This document shows positions 1 to 9,423 of a DNA stretch of 64,000 nucleotides, piece by piece. The position numbers and the translations under genes are program-made. The number at the start of each line of letters is the position of its first letter. The first letter of the stretch is position 1. The DNA comes from Bacillus sp. V3B (GTDB taxonomy: Bacteria; Bacillota; Bacilli; Bacillales; Cytobacillaceae): NCBI RefSeq assembly GCF_024494465.1, contig NZ_JAETXM010000010.1, positions 62,001 to 126,000 on the forward strand. The letters are read 5' to 3'. The notes beneath the pieces were generated by a model. It worked only from the letters and a program-made list of their open reading frames with translations. It had not been told where the DNA came from and did no database searches.

Positions 1-263
1 CACACAATTAAGCTAAATTCAGTGCTAAACGCATTTCTTGATAGTTGACCGTTTATCACCTGTGAAATAGTAGCATTGCTAGAACCTCTTATCTCTCCGC
101 TGCTTGCTAAAACTTTATACCAGGCTATGTTGGAATCAAGATTATCATGGACACGAATGTGTGCATTTTCTCCAAGAATATACAAAGGAGATAAATAAAG
201 GATTAAAATCACACAAGCAAAAAGAATTAACTTTTGTTCCTTTTTGTTTTGGATTGAATTCAC
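1..263 (-). CDS. Partial polytopic membrane protein, DUF6044/YkoS-like (C-terminus off the window)
   Basis: The gene reads leftward and runs off the edge, so only about 87 N-terminal residues are visible. From a GTG at 261-263 the frame stays open. It holds one hydrophobic helix (about residues 12-28) ending in SPLYILGEN, then IRVHDNLDSN and IAWYKVLA. The order LGEN, HDNLDSN, WYKVLA recalls the start of DUF6044/YkoS-type Bacillus membrane proteins, often found near exopolysaccharide genes; the function of that family is not known to me. GTG is the only start available after the upstream stop, and its ribosome site (GGGGTG) is weak. The family call is from memory of the motif; that this is coding is much surer. 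Confidence 0.6.
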   Translation of the reverse strand, partial: MNSIQNKKEQKLILFACVILILYLSPLYILGENAHIRVHDNLDSNIAWYKVLASSGEIRGSSNATISQVINGQLSRNAFSTEFSLIV

Positions 264-417
264 TCTCTTTACACCCCAATAGAATTTCTTTTTAAGGGTT
301 TAATAAATAATCACTCTAAAAAACAAGAAATTTCCGATAATTAAATTAATTATTCTTATTCAGAATTAAAAGTTAAAAACCTCAAGATCGGACCATAAAA
401 CAGGTTGATTTTTTACT

Positions 418-594
418 TTAACATTGATTCCAGATTCGATTCAGATCTAATGGCACATATATTTCATCACCATGTATTTGCCTATGTATGATGGGGGTTG
501 TAAAGAATTGATCAAGACTATCCACTCCTTCCCTATACCTTGCTCTTGGGTTTACTCCTAATATTTTATCTAAGCTATCTCCCGTTATTTTCAT
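418..594 (-). CDS. Small hypothetical protein (58 aa)
   Basis: An open frame of 58 codons starts at ATG 592-594 behind AAAAGGAGTAAAGATT, a well-placed ribosome site, and ends with TAA at 418-420. The product starts MKITGDSLDKILGVNPRAR and ends WNQC. It is hydrophilic, with no signal peptide or membrane segment. I recognise no family. The strong ribosome site and ordinary residue mix argue that it is real. It stands alone between the partial membrane gene and a fold-back element. Confidence 0.5.
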   Translation of the reverse strand: MKITGDSLDKILGVNPRARYREGVDSLDQFFTTPIIHRQIHGDEIYVPLDLNRIWNQC

Positions 595-686
595 AATCTT
601 TACTCCTTTTTATACTTGTTAGATGACATATATAATTTATCCATAATGAATTTTTAATATTATTAGAAACACAATTATTTATAGGA

Positions 687-829
687 GGGGTCCTAGCACA
701 TCACCATCAAGTTAAAATTTAATTGCTCCCCCAAAACGGAATTTTAGCCTTTCTTGTAACAAAGAAGTTCATTTTATCGTTTTGGGGTTGATCTGTTTGC
801 TTAGCTTGATGGACATGTGACGCTACCCC
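687..829. repeat. MITE-like fold-back element (143 bp)
   Basis: The two ends are imperfect inverted repeats. The left end begins GGGGTCCTAGCACATCACC; the right end read in reverse begins GGGGTAGCGTCACATGTCC. Both continue into CATCAAG(T/C)TAA. Further in, CCCCAAAACG on the left matches CGTTTTGGGG on the right. Nearly the whole element can fold on itself and there is no reading frame. This fits a non-autonomous transposon relic. A related right end lies at 7181-7222. Confidence 0.6.
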
Positions 830-1528
830 TAATAAAATTTGATAAAAGTCACCTCATGAGATGTTGTGTCTTAAAAGGTGATTTTATTTTAATTCGATAA
901 TCATGATAAAATCAAGATGAAATTTGCGAATGATTTCACTTAGGCTATTCTGCCTCGTTAATTTAAGTGAATTCTTTCACAACCTTGTACGTGTAGTAGA
1001 TATTTCAGAAATTTTGTTCAGTGCTAAAGGGGATATGGAAACGATTCAAGGAATAAGGAGCCACACAGAAAATATTAATTATAAACGGAAATTGTGCTTG
1101 ATATTAATTGTTTCTTTAGACTTATCAAATGAGTACACCCTATTGAGAAGGTAGCAATTTATTTGTGACTTTAAGAGATAAATTGCATTGTTCTTATTTC
1201 TTCCTTTTTCCGGATTCCCTTCCATTGTTTAACGTTTATCATTCGATTAAAGAAGTAAAGAAATTAGAAATTATCACATGCCTAGAAGTTACGATTGAAC
1301 ATCCAATAGAAAAATTCGGTGAAAGTTTCAATGTTTGTTTCAAAATTTCTGGACAAAGATACTTACATTTTTTCAATCCCTCATCATAATTGGACTTACC
1401 GAAAAGAAATGGGTAAAAAAATTAAATTAACTCATGCTCCAATTGGATTTAATCACCCTCAATACAAACCACAACTAATTACTGCTATGAACCAATCTAT
1501 TGACACTATAGAAAATGATAAAGTTTAA
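830..1528. other. Gene-poor stretch with fragmented coding-like frames
   Basis: No intact gene is visible. Three short plus-strand frames (924-1154, 1165-1389, 1319-1528) follow one another in different frames, which would fit a decayed gene of unknown identity; the last contains SIPHHNWTYRKEMGKK. I recognise none of them. Near 845-890 a weak inverted repeat (AAAGTCACCT and AGGTGATTTT) is followed by a T-rich run and may be an old terminator. Confidence 0.25.
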
Positions 1529-2795
1529 CATGCGTGTTGATTATCTAGTTTCTACCAATAAAATTGCATAAAAAAGAGAGATTCTCATGTAAAATAGTAG
1601 TCACCACAACAACATTTTACGAAATGAGAAATCTCTCTTGAACAAGCATAACACGATTTTTACACTCATTCAAAACTTTCTTTCCGAAGCTGAACTTCAA
1701 GCGATTTGAGCTGAATTCAACTATGTTGATTCGGCACGCAAATGTACCGTTTCAACGCTCATTTCGTATTTAATTGGAGCTGCGACAAACGAATGGAAAA
1801 GTTTACGTCACGCAGCCGATGTTGGTCCTAGCATGGGACTTGTTTCGGTTGATCATTCATCACTTTCAAAACATCTAAAAACACTGAATTATGGCATTGT
1901 AAAGCGTATTTTTGAAGTCGTTGTCGGCAAGTTAAATCGTGCTGCACGTCGAACATTGAAGATGCCCAAAACGCTTCTTTCAGTTGATTCCACAACCATT
2001 ACCGTTGGGAAAACACGCTTACCATGGGCTATTTATCATGGCGAACGTTCAGGCATTAAATTGCACGTGAGCTTCACGAATGAAACCGCGATGCCCCTTC
2101 AAGTCGTGGAAACAACGGGCTTGAAACATGATGGTCCGGTCGGCGAAAGTTTGGAAGATGCACGCTTCATTCTTGTTTGTGATCGTGCCTATTTTTCTAT
2201 CGAGAAAGTTGATCGCTATTTACAAGAAAAACAACATTTTGTCTTGCGCTTAAAAGACAACATCCAATTGAACCGTAAAAAGTCGCTCAAAGGCTGTCGT
2301 ACCATGGATTGGAATGTGACCACTGATTTCACCTGCACACTGGGAACTACGCAAAAACAAACAAAGAAACGTCATCGTGTCGTGTAATTTACAGATCATG
2401 AAGGCAGAGAAATGCGCGTCGTGACGAGTTTAATGGATATCACAGCGGAAGAAATTGCCGGCATGTATAAATCACGCTGGGCCATTGAATCGTTTTTTCG
2501 CTGGATCAAGCAAAACCTAAATGTGCCCGTGTTGTTTGGAACAACGAAAAAGTGCGGTGTTCAATCAACTATTTGCAGCACTCATTGCCTTTGTTTTACT
2601 CAAGTTTCTTCACGTTCAAGGAAGTAAGAAAAGTAACGCTAAACCCTAAATCCTTATCATTCCCAGGTTTTAGTTGCCTACTTATTTATGATGTCCTTCC
2701 ACTTGAATGGCGGATTGGCGTGAAAGAAATAGTAACATTTCATCAGGAAATGAGTCAGTTGGGAACTGTATAATTTTGGTTAATTAACACGCGTG
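1529..2795 (+). mobile_element. Decayed IS4-family insertion sequence
   Basis: The proposed ends are imperfect inverted repeats: CATGCGTGTTGATTATC on the left at 1529 and, reversed from 2795, CACGCGTGTTAATTAAC. Just inside the left end (about 1575-1640) a long hairpin built from AGAGAGATT...AATCTCTCT precedes the transposase start; such hairpins are known to block read-through in this kind of element. The single transposase gene is broken (next entry). I could not establish a target duplication. Confidence 0.7.
1638..2773 (+). pseudogene. IS4-family transposase, inactivated
   Basis: Reading from TTG at 1638, the frame meets an in-frame TGA at 1707-1709, reopens (MGLVSVDHSS from 1833), is stopped again by TAA at 2385-2387 and continues in the same frame to about 2545. 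Two frameshifts then follow, near 2550 and 2650. Pieces that should be contiguous include LLSVDSTTITVG (first catalytic Asp), LVCDRAYFS (second Asp), YKSRWAIESFFRWIKQNL (the Y-R-W-E-F-K signature of IS4-type enzymes with the catalytic Glu) and LPLEWRIGVKEI near the end. At least two nonsense changes and two frameshifts make it non-functional. Confidence 0.85.
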
Positions 2796-2940
2796 ATAAA
2801 TTTTCATTGTCTTCTAATAGCTTAACAACTAATCATGATGTGAAGGGATAGTTAGTCTAATTTGATGTATTAGGAATTTTAATTAAATATACAAGAATCC
2901 AAAAAATATTCTATTTTATTAACAACCAATACATTTCCCT

Positions 2941-3177
2941 TTACTGAATCGATTCTTTCCAATCTTTTATCAAGGCTTCTCTAGATAACCTTAAAGCCTC
3001 TTTTTCGTCATAGCTTTCTCCTAAACCTATATATTCTTCCTCTTTATCAAAAATATAATTAGAAAATGCTTGATAAATACCATTTTCATGTTTAAAAACA
3101 TTCGTTCTTACAGTTTCACCAATTCGATCCCTAGTTTTAACATAATAGCATTCTTCTATAATAAGCTTTATCTCCAT
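2941..3177 (-). CDS. Hypothetical protein (78 aa)
   Basis: A 78-codon frame begins at ATG 3177 with the ribosome site AAGGGAGTG eight bases upstream. The product is charged and soluble (begins MEIKLIIEECYYVKTRDR, ends DWKESIQ), with a YIGLGESYDEKEALRLS segment that may form a helix. No signal peptide, membrane segment or known motif is visible and I recognise no family. It stands alone between the decayed IS4 element and the 3-hydroxyacyl-CoA dehydrogenase. Confidence 0.6.
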   Translation of the reverse strand: MEIKLIIEECYYVKTRDRIGETVRTNVFKHENGIYQAFSNYIFDKEEEYIGLGESYDEKEALRLSREALIKDWKESIQ

Positions 3178-3411
3178 AATTCACACTCCCTTTCCCTTGA
3201 TAATAAAGGTATCTTGAGTATAAATCCAAAGACAAAAATGTGAAATCTGAATAGGAAACAGTGTTAAAAATCACCCTGTTTTAGTAAAACTAGCTTCATT
3301 TTTAGCTTAATGTGACACTTTTTCAAGTAAAAAATGAAATTTCTGCTATTTTTATTTCAAATCCATCTTTTTATCTAAACTACAATCCCATTTCCGGCTT
3401 CAGAACACTTC

Positions 3412-4377
3412 TTATTTGGTAGATCCCGCAGTTTCTTCCTTATTTTCTACTTTTTGCTGCATTAACTTTAGAAGATCTAAGAAATTATCGTCTCTTGTAT
3501 GGATGGCTTTTGCTCCATTATCATCATATTCGTAGAAACCTTTATTTGAACGTATACCAAGCTGTTCGTTTTCTACCATTTCTTTTAAGAATGAAGGAAG
3601 TTCTCTTGTATTAGATAGATCTTGTTCAATGTTGTGTACCATAGCTGCTGTTGTTTGCAGACCGGCTAAATCTTGACTTTCCATTGGTCCGCAGAAAGCC
3701 CATTTAAAGCCCATGCTTCCTCTCACAGCGATATCGATATCTTCTGCCGTACATACTCCCTGTTCAATTAAGTTGAAGCATTCACGCAGAAAAGCTACTT
3801 GAACGCGGTTAACGATAAAGCCGGTAATCTCTTTTTTCAGTACGACTGGAGATTTTCCGATTTCTTTCATTAAGTCATACGTTACGTTCACTACGTTTTC
3901 ATCTGTCTTCTCGAATTTAACAATTTCCACAATTGGTACAAGTTGTGGCGGGTTAAAGAAGTGAGTGATGATAAATCTTTCAGGATTCTTCGCTCTTTGA
4001 GTTAATTCTTTTAACGGGAACGTAGAAGTATTAGACGAAATAATTGTTTTCTCAGAGACAACGCTTTCAATGGTTTCGTATGTATCTAATTTTGTCTCAA
4101 GAACTTCGGGAATTGATTCAAGAATGAAGTCAGTATCTTGTATAGCTTCTCTTAAATCTGTTGTATATGTAATATTAGCTAATGTCTGATCCATTGCTTG
4201 TTGAGTCAGCATGTCTTTTTCAACCATAATCTTCAAGCTGTTCGTCATGAGTTCTCTTGCTTGTTCCAATGATGTTTCGCGTCTAGCTTGAATACGTACA
4301 TTATATCCTGCTTGGGCAAATAATTGAGCAGCGCCATGTCCCATAATACCTGCTCCAAGTACTGTTATATTCTTCAT
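3412..4377 (-). CDS. 3-hydroxyacyl-CoA dehydrogenase family protein
   Basis: NAD-dependent dehydrogenase of the 3-hydroxyacyl-CoA/3-hydroxybutyryl-CoA family, 321 residues, cytoplasmic. The Rossmann motif GAGIMG lies at residues 8-13. The catalytic region is recognisable as SSNTST (about 113) and THFFNPP with its His near 137, followed by VEIV. The helical C-terminal dimerisation half follows, with GFIVNRVQ and a GSMGFKWAF stretch. Length is usual for the single-domain enzyme. It lies downstream of the Rieske oxygenase genes on the same strand, but the 600-base gap and the terminator at 4770-4820 suggest a separate transcript. It could oxidise a hydroxyacyl-CoA from ring cleavage or simply be a fatty-acid enzyme; the substrate cannot be read from the sequence. 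Confidence 0.85.
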   Translation of the reverse strand: MKNITVLGAGIMGHGAAQLFAQAGYNVRIQARRETSLEQARELMTNSLKIMVEKDMLTQQAMDQTLANITYTTDLREAIQDTDFILESIPEVLETKLDTYETIESVVSEKTIISSNTSTFPLKELTQRAKNPERFIITHFFNPPQLVPIVEIVKFEKTDENVVNVTYDLMKEIGKSPVVLKKEITGFIVNRVQVAFLRECFNLIEQGVCTAEDIDIAVRGSMGFKWAFCGPMESQDLAGLQTTAAMVHNIEQDLSNTRELPSFLKEMVENEQLGIRSNKGFYEYDDNGAKAIHTRDDNFLDLLKLMQQKVENKEETAGSTK

Positions 4378-4555
4378 TTTAATACCCCATTTCGTATTAT
4401 TTATTCTTTCGTAACTAGACCTCGATGCTCCATTAAGATAAAAAGCATCTTTCCATTTATTATTTGTTTTTTCATTAAAAAAATTAAAAAGGTTTGAAAA
4501 ACGAGGATGGATTTCATTAGCCTACCGAAGTATTCAAATACTCGATGAAGCAGCT

Positions 4556-4756
4556 TTGATAGATGATATTATCTATAGTTACCGACATAATATACAGATT
4601 TCTTATTTAAAAAGATCCAATCCATTCATAATAGATTATTGCAATGAAATCATTTCCATTGTTGAAATGGAACCACAAATCGCTTCGATTCCATCTGTGA
4701 AGGAAAAGTTAAATATGTTAAAAGAAGTCGCGGAAGATTACAAGGAAGAAAAGTAA
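4556..4756 (+). CDS. Small hypothetical protein, possibly a gene fragment
   Basis: A 66-codon frame starting with TTG at 4556 encodes a charged helical protein ending EVAEDYKEEK. The frame stays open upstream (YRSIQILDEAAL) without a convincing ATG or ribosome site, so the visible part may be the 3' end of a truncated gene. An ATG at 4507 with GAGG before it lies in another frame that stops after 13 codons. I recognise no family. The hairpin terminator at 4770-4820 follows at once, which supports a transcribed gene here. Confidence 0.35.
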   Translation: MIDDIIYSYRHNIQISYLKRSNPFIIDYCNEIISIVEMEPQIASIPSVKEKLNMLKEVAEDYKEEK

Positions 4757-4769
4757 CTAAATATGAAAG

Positions 4770-4820
4770 AAATAGATCACTTCCTGTTCGATTTTGATCA
4801 GGAAGTGATCTATTTTGTTT
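4770..4820. terminator. Rho-independent terminator, usable from both sides
   Basis: A perfect 17-bp stem (AAATAGATCACTTCCTG and its complement at 4799-4815) with a 12-base loop is flanked by A-rich sequence on the left and TTTTGTTT on the right. It can end the small plus-strand gene and also the minus-strand Rieske oxygenase transcript. Confidence 0.85.
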
Positions 4821-4994
4821 GAAAAACTATTACTAATTCAAAAATATCAGTTTTTCAGCAACCTCGTTCAATACAGAGATCATCTTCTTAATGCAGCATA
4901 GTCTTTTTTAAAAATGTCCTTTACAAGGGGTACACTTTAAATAGTCCCAAGTATTTTTTTCGATTTTACGTGTGATTCACTTAGTCAAATCATT

Positions 4995-5474
4995 TTATAG
5001 AATGATACTGACTTTTCCTTGTGGACGTAAAGCTTCCAATTTAAGAATCACTTTCTTCGCTTTAATTTTTAATTCGCCGTCTTCTTTCACGAATTGGTAT
5101 TCGTTAACACCCACATAAATATCAAGGAAATCGCGTTTTGCACGATAAGTTGAGAAGTTACATTTTACCGATACAACATCACCTTCATTATTAACAATTC
5201 TTACATTGCTAACATTATGAAGAGTTTTTGAATGTGGATACTCAACATGTGCTTCTTTTTTCAACAAACGTAATGCTCTTTGTTCTAAACGTGCACGATC
5301 ATCATGAACTAAGAATAATGACGTTTTAAAATCTGCATTAGGGTTTCCGATTGGTGGAATTTCATATGTTCCATCCACTGAAAATAACGCTGCCCATTCT
5401 TCCATTTGCCAGTTATCAAGAAGCTCTGCTTCATGATATAAAAATTCTTCAATTTCTTGACGTGTTATATTCAT
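4995..5474 (-). CDS. Aromatic-ring-hydroxylating dioxygenase, beta (small) subunit
   Basis: Small subunit of a two-component Rieske oxygenase, about 159 residues from ATG 5474, which has GGAGGCAAGC directly upstream; a longer start at 5486 (TTG) would overlap that ribosome site. The fold is the NTF2/SnoaL-like cone, recognisable from EIEEFLYHEAELLDNWQMEE, WAALFSVDGTY, YPHSKTLHNVSNV and FSTYRAKRD. In the family it carries no metal and shapes the alpha3beta3 hexamer. The gene follows the alpha gene by 16 bases, so the two are co-transcribed and made together. The sequence suggests the benzoate/toluate/biphenyl-type beta family but does not fix the substrate. Confidence 0.9.
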   Translation of the reverse strand: MNITRQEIEEFLYHEAELLDNWQMEEWAALFSVDGTYEIPPIGNPNADFKTSLFLVHDDRARLEQRALRLLKKEAHVEYPHSKTLHNVSNVRIVNNEGDVVSVKCNFSTYRAKRDFLDIYVGVNEYQFVKEDGELKIKAKKVILKLEALRPQGKVSIIL

Positions 5475-5490
5475 GCTTGCCTCCAACTTC

Positions 5491-6777
5491 TTATTTAGAT
5501 TCTACTTTAACTTCTTGTGCTGTAATAAGTTCATTCCATCTACGCCAGAATGCACGCATTTGTGCTTCATCTGTCGCTTGAGGTACATCACGATTCATAC
5601 CTTTAGAAATATCATTCCAACCTGCACCTTTAGCATTTAAGAAACCTTCTTGGCAAAGTTCAAGTGCTTCGTTGTCATCTGGAGTTGCGAAGCCGCCTGG
5701 TCCTAAGAATTCTAAGAAACTGTCATTACGAACTTGTCTAAAGTTTTCATTCTCAGCTTCAGGTGCTAAAGCGTAACCAGTAACTTCAATGTAACCTGGT
5801 TCGATTGGATAGAAAGTCCTGATTGTAATCGCCATAATATCGTTAATAATTAGGTTAGGGAAAATCCAAATATTACGATTCTTTTTAGCAATTCTATGTG
5901 TTCTTTCTTTACCAAATTTCTCCTCTAATCTTGTAATGTTTCCTTCGATGATTCCTTTAGCTTCCTCTCCATAACCTTCGATCCATTTTCCTACTGGCCT
6001 TGGCCAAGCAGAATAATATTCCATAACAGCATGACCATTACCTAGATCTTTACCTTCACCGACAAGACTATCTTTCTCCATTGTTCCACCACGAGTAGCA
6101 ACGATGTCAAAATATGTCTTATGTGTCGGTACTCCATGATATAAATCAACACTGTTCTCACCCAGAAGTTTCCAGTTTGCACGAACACTGTATTCTTGTG
6201 GATCTGCTAAAACTTCCATTCCTGCTTGTGGATCTGCTCCTGCTTCTGCTTGATCTGCAACTAAATCAATATACTCTTTTGCATTTCCTAAGTAGTCTGA
6301 TAAAGAAATTGCATCTTTATCAAAGTTAACAAAAATGAATCCACGATAGCTTTCAAGACGTTCTACTATTACAAGGTTTTTAGAACCATCACAGTTATGG
6401 TCATCTGGGAAACCAGCTTTATCAGGCATTCCAACTAATTCACCTTGGTTATTAAAACTCCAAGCATGATAGAAACAGCGGAATACTTTTGAGTTTCCAC
6501 ATGGTTCACGAGCAACTAATGCACCACGATGTGGACAGCTGTTATAGAAAGCTCTGATTTCTCCGTCTTGGCTGTGAATCAATAATAAATTTCTCCCACC
6601 GACTTTTCTTCTATGGAAATCACCATTATTAGGTAATTCTGATTCATGTCCAATATACAGCCAACATTTACTAAAAATAGCTTCTCTTTCTAATTCTAAA
6701 ATTTTGGGATCAACAAAAGCTTGACGATTAACCTTGAATGACAATTTTCCTTCGTCTTCACGAACATATTTGCTCAT
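5491..6777 (-). CDS. Rieske non-heme iron oxygenase, alpha (large) subunit
   Basis: Catalytic subunit of an aromatic-ring-hydroxylating dioxygenase, 428 residues. I take ATG 6777 (GGAGGGAAGTTG just before it) rather than an upstream in-frame ATG at 6828 without a ribosome site. The Rieske cluster ligands are C81, H83, C101 and H104 (CPHRGAL...CFYHAW). The mononuclear iron site shows D211-L-Y-H214-G-V-P-T-H219, where the Asp is the bridging residue and the two His are ligands; the third ligand is probably an Asp in FATPDDNEA near residue 375. With NADH and a ferredoxin/reductase it should add O2 to an aromatic ring or demethylate it. No ferredoxin or reductase gene lies nearby, so electrons must come from elsewhere. 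Confidence 0.92.
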   Translation of the reverse strand: MSKYVREDEGKLSFKVNRQAFVDPKILELEREAIFSKCWLYIGHESELPNNGDFHRRKVGGRNLLLIHSQDGEIRAFYNSCPHRGALVAREPCGNSKVFRCFYHAWSFNNQGELVGMPDKAGFPDDHNCDGSKNLVIVERLESYRGFIFVNFDKDAISLSDYLGNAKEYIDLVADQAEAGADPQAGMEVLADPQEYSVRANWKLLGENSVDLYHGVPTHKTYFDIVATRGGTMEKDSLVGEGKDLGNGHAVMEYYSAWPRPVGKWIEGYGEEAKGIIEGNITRLEEKFGKERTHRIAKKNRNIWIFPNLIINDIMAITIRTFYPIEPGYIEVTGYALAPEAENENFRQVRNDSFLEFLGPGGFATPDDNEALELCQEGFLNAKGAGWNDISKGMNRDVPQATDEAQMRAFWRRWNELITAQEVKVESK

Positions 6778-7481
6778 CAACTTCCCTCCTAGAACTCTTG
6801 AATTGATATATAAAACCTTAAAGTTCAAAATTACTTTTTATTGTATAATTTAAAAAGAATTTCGTTACTTTTACACGCTTATTATTCCAATCTAACAACT
6901 AATAATACTTTTTACTCACACCAATTTAAGTTATTATTAAAGAGATAAGCTGAACGTAACTAACATACATAGTATGTTTTTTAAATCATGTAGTCTGAAT
7001 TTAACTCTATTGAAGAGTAATACAAAGTTAACATTAATACCCAATAATAAAGTTACTGTATTAAACCTTGAATATATAGTTTGCAGATAAAAAGAAAGGT
7101 TTTCTTTAAATTGACTATACTCAAATTCATGCTTATTTTTCCGGCACTCACCAGTTTTGAGGCAATAATCGCTACGTTTCTAGCGGCTTACATCGTCGGC
7201 TTGATGGGCATGCAGCTGGACCCCTAATAGAATAATGACTAATTCTATAAAGTGTATCCTCACAATTCTCAGATTTCTTCCTATTAATTAAAGTAATAGA
7301 TCTTTCATTTTCGACGTATTTACAGGTAAAAGCGAGAACAATGATTTTAAAAAAGTTTAGAGCAAGCTATTATAAAAATACATATTATTTCCATTGAAGG
7401 ATTGATAGAAATGAGAACTGTTACTCCTCACTTCCACCAAGGCTTAGCTGGTTTTAATTTCGAAAATTCGACTCTTTTCTT
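6778..7481. other. Intergenic stretch with an IS remnant
   Basis: No gene on either strand. It must hold the promoter of the minus-strand Rieske oxygenase pair near its left end, but I see no clear operator. The only recognisable structure is the IS/MITE end at 7181-7222 and some coding-like sequence just before it (7150-7220, ending ATG..CTGGACCCCTAA), which could be the last codons of a lost transposase. Confidence 0.5.
7181..7222 (+). repeat. Orphan IS/MITE end
   Basis: The segment GGCTTGATGGGCATGCAGC...GGACCCCTAATA matches the right end of the 143-bp fold-back element (AGCTTGATGGACATG...CTACCCCTAATA). No partner end is visible nearby, so this is a single left-over end. Confidence 0.5.
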
Positions 7482-8510
7482 TTAACCTAAAGCTACCTTA
7501 TTCTTATTCCTTGCAATTTCTGTTGCAACGTCCACAATCATATCTTCTTGTCCACCGACAACTTTTCGCTTACCTAATTCAATTAAAATATCACGAGAAT
7601 CAACATTGAATTTTTCAGCTGCACGTTTCGCATGAAGTGCAAAGCTTGAATATACTCCAGCATAACCAAGTGTTAGGCTATCTTTTGTAATCTCTTGTGG
7701 CACTTGTAAAATTGGTGCCACAATATCTTCTGCTAAATCCATCATTTTATATAAATCTACCCCTGTTTGAATTCCCATCCGATCAAGAACCGCTATTAGT
7801 ACTTCTGTTTGCGTATTACCAGCTCCTGCTCCTAAGCAGCGCACACTGCCATCAATCCGAGTGGCTCCTTCTTCGATTGCGATAAGTGTATTGGCCATCG
7901 CTAGAGATAAATTATTATGGCCGTGGAAACCTACGTTAACTCCTACAGATTGTTTAAGTGCACGAATACGTTCACGAATTTGATCTGGAAGTAGATAACC
8001 TGCTGAATCGACTACATATACAGTATCCGCTCCATAACCCTCCATTAATTTTGCTTGTTCTACTAATTTATCCACCGGAGCCATATGACTCATCATTAAA
8101 AATCCAACTGTTTCCATACCTAGTTCTTTTGCATAAGCAATATGTTGTGCAGACACATCTGCTTCGGTTATATGAGTTGCGATACGAGCCATTTTTGCTC
8201 CTAAATTTGCTGCTTCTTTTAATTCATGTAATGTACCAATACCAGGTAATAACAAAACAGCAATTTTTGAATCCCCAGCAACAGAAACCGCCGCTTCGAT
8301 TAATTCCATTTCATTTGTTCTTGATAGACCATATTGTAAAGATGATCCAGCTAAACCGTCTCCATGCGAAACTTCAATATAAGGGACATTTGCATCACTT
8401 AGTTCTTTTGCAACCTTAAGTACTTGATCTACAGTATATTGATGAGCAATTGCATGACTTCCATCTCGCAACGCTACCTCAGTGATAAGAATATCTCTAT
8501 TATCTGTCAT
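7482..8510 (-). CDS. dmpG: 4-hydroxy-2-oxovalerate aldolase
   Basis: Cleaves 4-hydroxy-2-oxovalerate to pyruvate and acetaldehyde, the last carbon-carbon step of meta-cleavage pathways. It has 342 residues, the family's usual length. The HMGL-like TIM barrel begins TEVALRDGSHAIAHQYT, where the Arg-Asp pair and His are catalytic, and has FHGHNN with the two metal-binding His of the Mn2+ site near 196-198. GCVR-like SVRCLGAGAGNTQTE and the C-terminal DmpG communication domain (YAGVYSSFALHAKRAAEKF) follow. The acetaldehyde dehydrogenase gene ends 26 bases upstream on the same strand; in the family the two proteins form a channelling complex. A strong ribosome site, AAAGGGG, precedes the ATG. Confidence 0.95.
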   Translation of the reverse strand: MTDNRDILITEVALRDGSHAIAHQYTVDQVLKVAKELSDANVPYIEVSHGDGLAGSSLQYGLSRTNEMELIEAAVSVAGDSKIAVLLLPGIGTLHELKEAANLGAKMARIATHITEADVSAQHIAYAKELGMETVGFLMMSHMAPVDKLVEQAKLMEGYGADTVYVVDSAGYLLPDQIRERIRALKQSVGVNVGFHGHNNLSLAMANTLIAIEEGATRIDGSVRCLGAGAGNTQTEVLIAVLDRMGIQTGVDLYKMMDLAEDIVAPILQVPQEITKDSLTLGYAGVYSSFALHAKRAAEKFNVDSRDILIELGKRKVVGGQEDMIVDVATEIARNKNKVALG

Positions 8511-8535
8511 TATTATAAATACCCCTTTCTACAGC

Positions 8536-9423
8536 TCAAACTGTTGCTTTTGTTATGATTTTTTCTGCGAACTCTTCAGCTACTTTTACACCTGCAGCTG
8601 TCATAATATCAAGGTTTCCAGCATATGTTGGCAGATAATCTCCAGCACCTTCTACCTCAAGGAATATCGTTACTTTATTGCCCTCAAAGATTGGTTCTGT
8701 ACGAAGGCGATAGCCAGAAACATATGACTGAACCACTTTAGCCATTTCATCAATCGATTGCTTAATCGCTTCTTCATCCATTTTCCCTTCTTCTACAAGC
8801 GTATAAACCGTATCACGCATAATAATGGGCGGATCAGCAGGGTTTAAGATCATAATGGCTTTTCCCTTTTTAGCACCTCCAACTTCAGCGACCGCACGTG
8901 AAGTGGTTTCGGTAAATTCATCGATATTCGCCCTCGTTCCTGGTCCTGCACTACGACTAGAGATCGTGGCAACGATTTCAGCATATTCTACTGGACTTAC
9001 TCGGCTTACAGCATATACCATCGGAATTGTCGCCTGACCACCACACGTAATGAGGTTGATATTCTCTTCCTCTAAATGAGATCCCATATTTACGGCTGGG
9101 CATACTAGCGGTCCTACAGCAGCAGGAGTCATATCAATTGCTCTTATGCCTGCTTCTTTTAATACCTTTGCATTGTAAATATGTGCTTTTGCTGAAGTTG
9201 CATCAAAAACAATATCAGCTTCTAATTTTGGATCTGCAAGAAAACCATCTATTCCACTATCAACCGCAGCATACCCTAATTCTCTCGCACGGCGTAATCC
9301 GTCTGAATCTGGATCAATACCAATAACAGCAGTTAATTCTAAAATTTCAGATCTACCTAGTTTGATCATAAGATCTGAACCAATATTTCCTGAGCCAAGA
9401 ATAGCAACTTTCACTTTTGTCAA
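8536..9423 (-). CDS. dmpF: Acetaldehyde dehydrogenase (acylating)
   Basis: Oxidises acetaldehyde with NAD+ and CoA to acetyl-CoA, working in complex with the aldolase encoded just downstream. It has 295 residues from TTG 9423, which sits behind GGAGGAGAATTG; a longer ATG frame to 9492 would place 23 unrelated residues before the conserved start [15 protein letters not shown]. The NAD-binding motif [18 protein letters not shown], and the catalytic Cys in [15 protein letters not shown] (about 127) are all present, as is RAEARIGPGTR-like [15 protein letters not shown]. Nothing looks damaged. The pairing with dmpG is the strongest evidence that this cluster ends in the meta-cleavage lower pathway. 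Confidence 0.95.
   Translation of the reverse strand: MTKVKVAILGSGNIGSDLMIKLGRSEILELTAVIGIDPDSDGLRRARELGYAAVDSGIDGFLADPKLEADIVFDATSAKAHIYNAKVLKEAGIRAIDMTPAAVGPLVCPAVNMGSHLEEENINLITCGGQATIPMVYAVSRVSPVEYAEIVATISSRSAGPGTRANIDEFTETTSRAVAEVGGAKKGKAIMILNPADPPIIMRDTVYTLVEEGKMDEEAIKQSIDEMAKVVQSYVSGYRLRTEPIFEGNKVTIFLEVEGAGDYLPTYAGNLDIMTAAGVKVAEEFAEKIITKATV

Noticed and set aside
104-295. 63-codon plus-strand frame at the left edge
   Set aside because: The opposite strand carries the conserved start of a membrane protein (LGEN, HDNLDSN).
7958-8419. 153-codon plus-strand frame rich in Leu
   Set aside because: It is antisense to the dmpG gene, which has all its motifs; no ribosome site.
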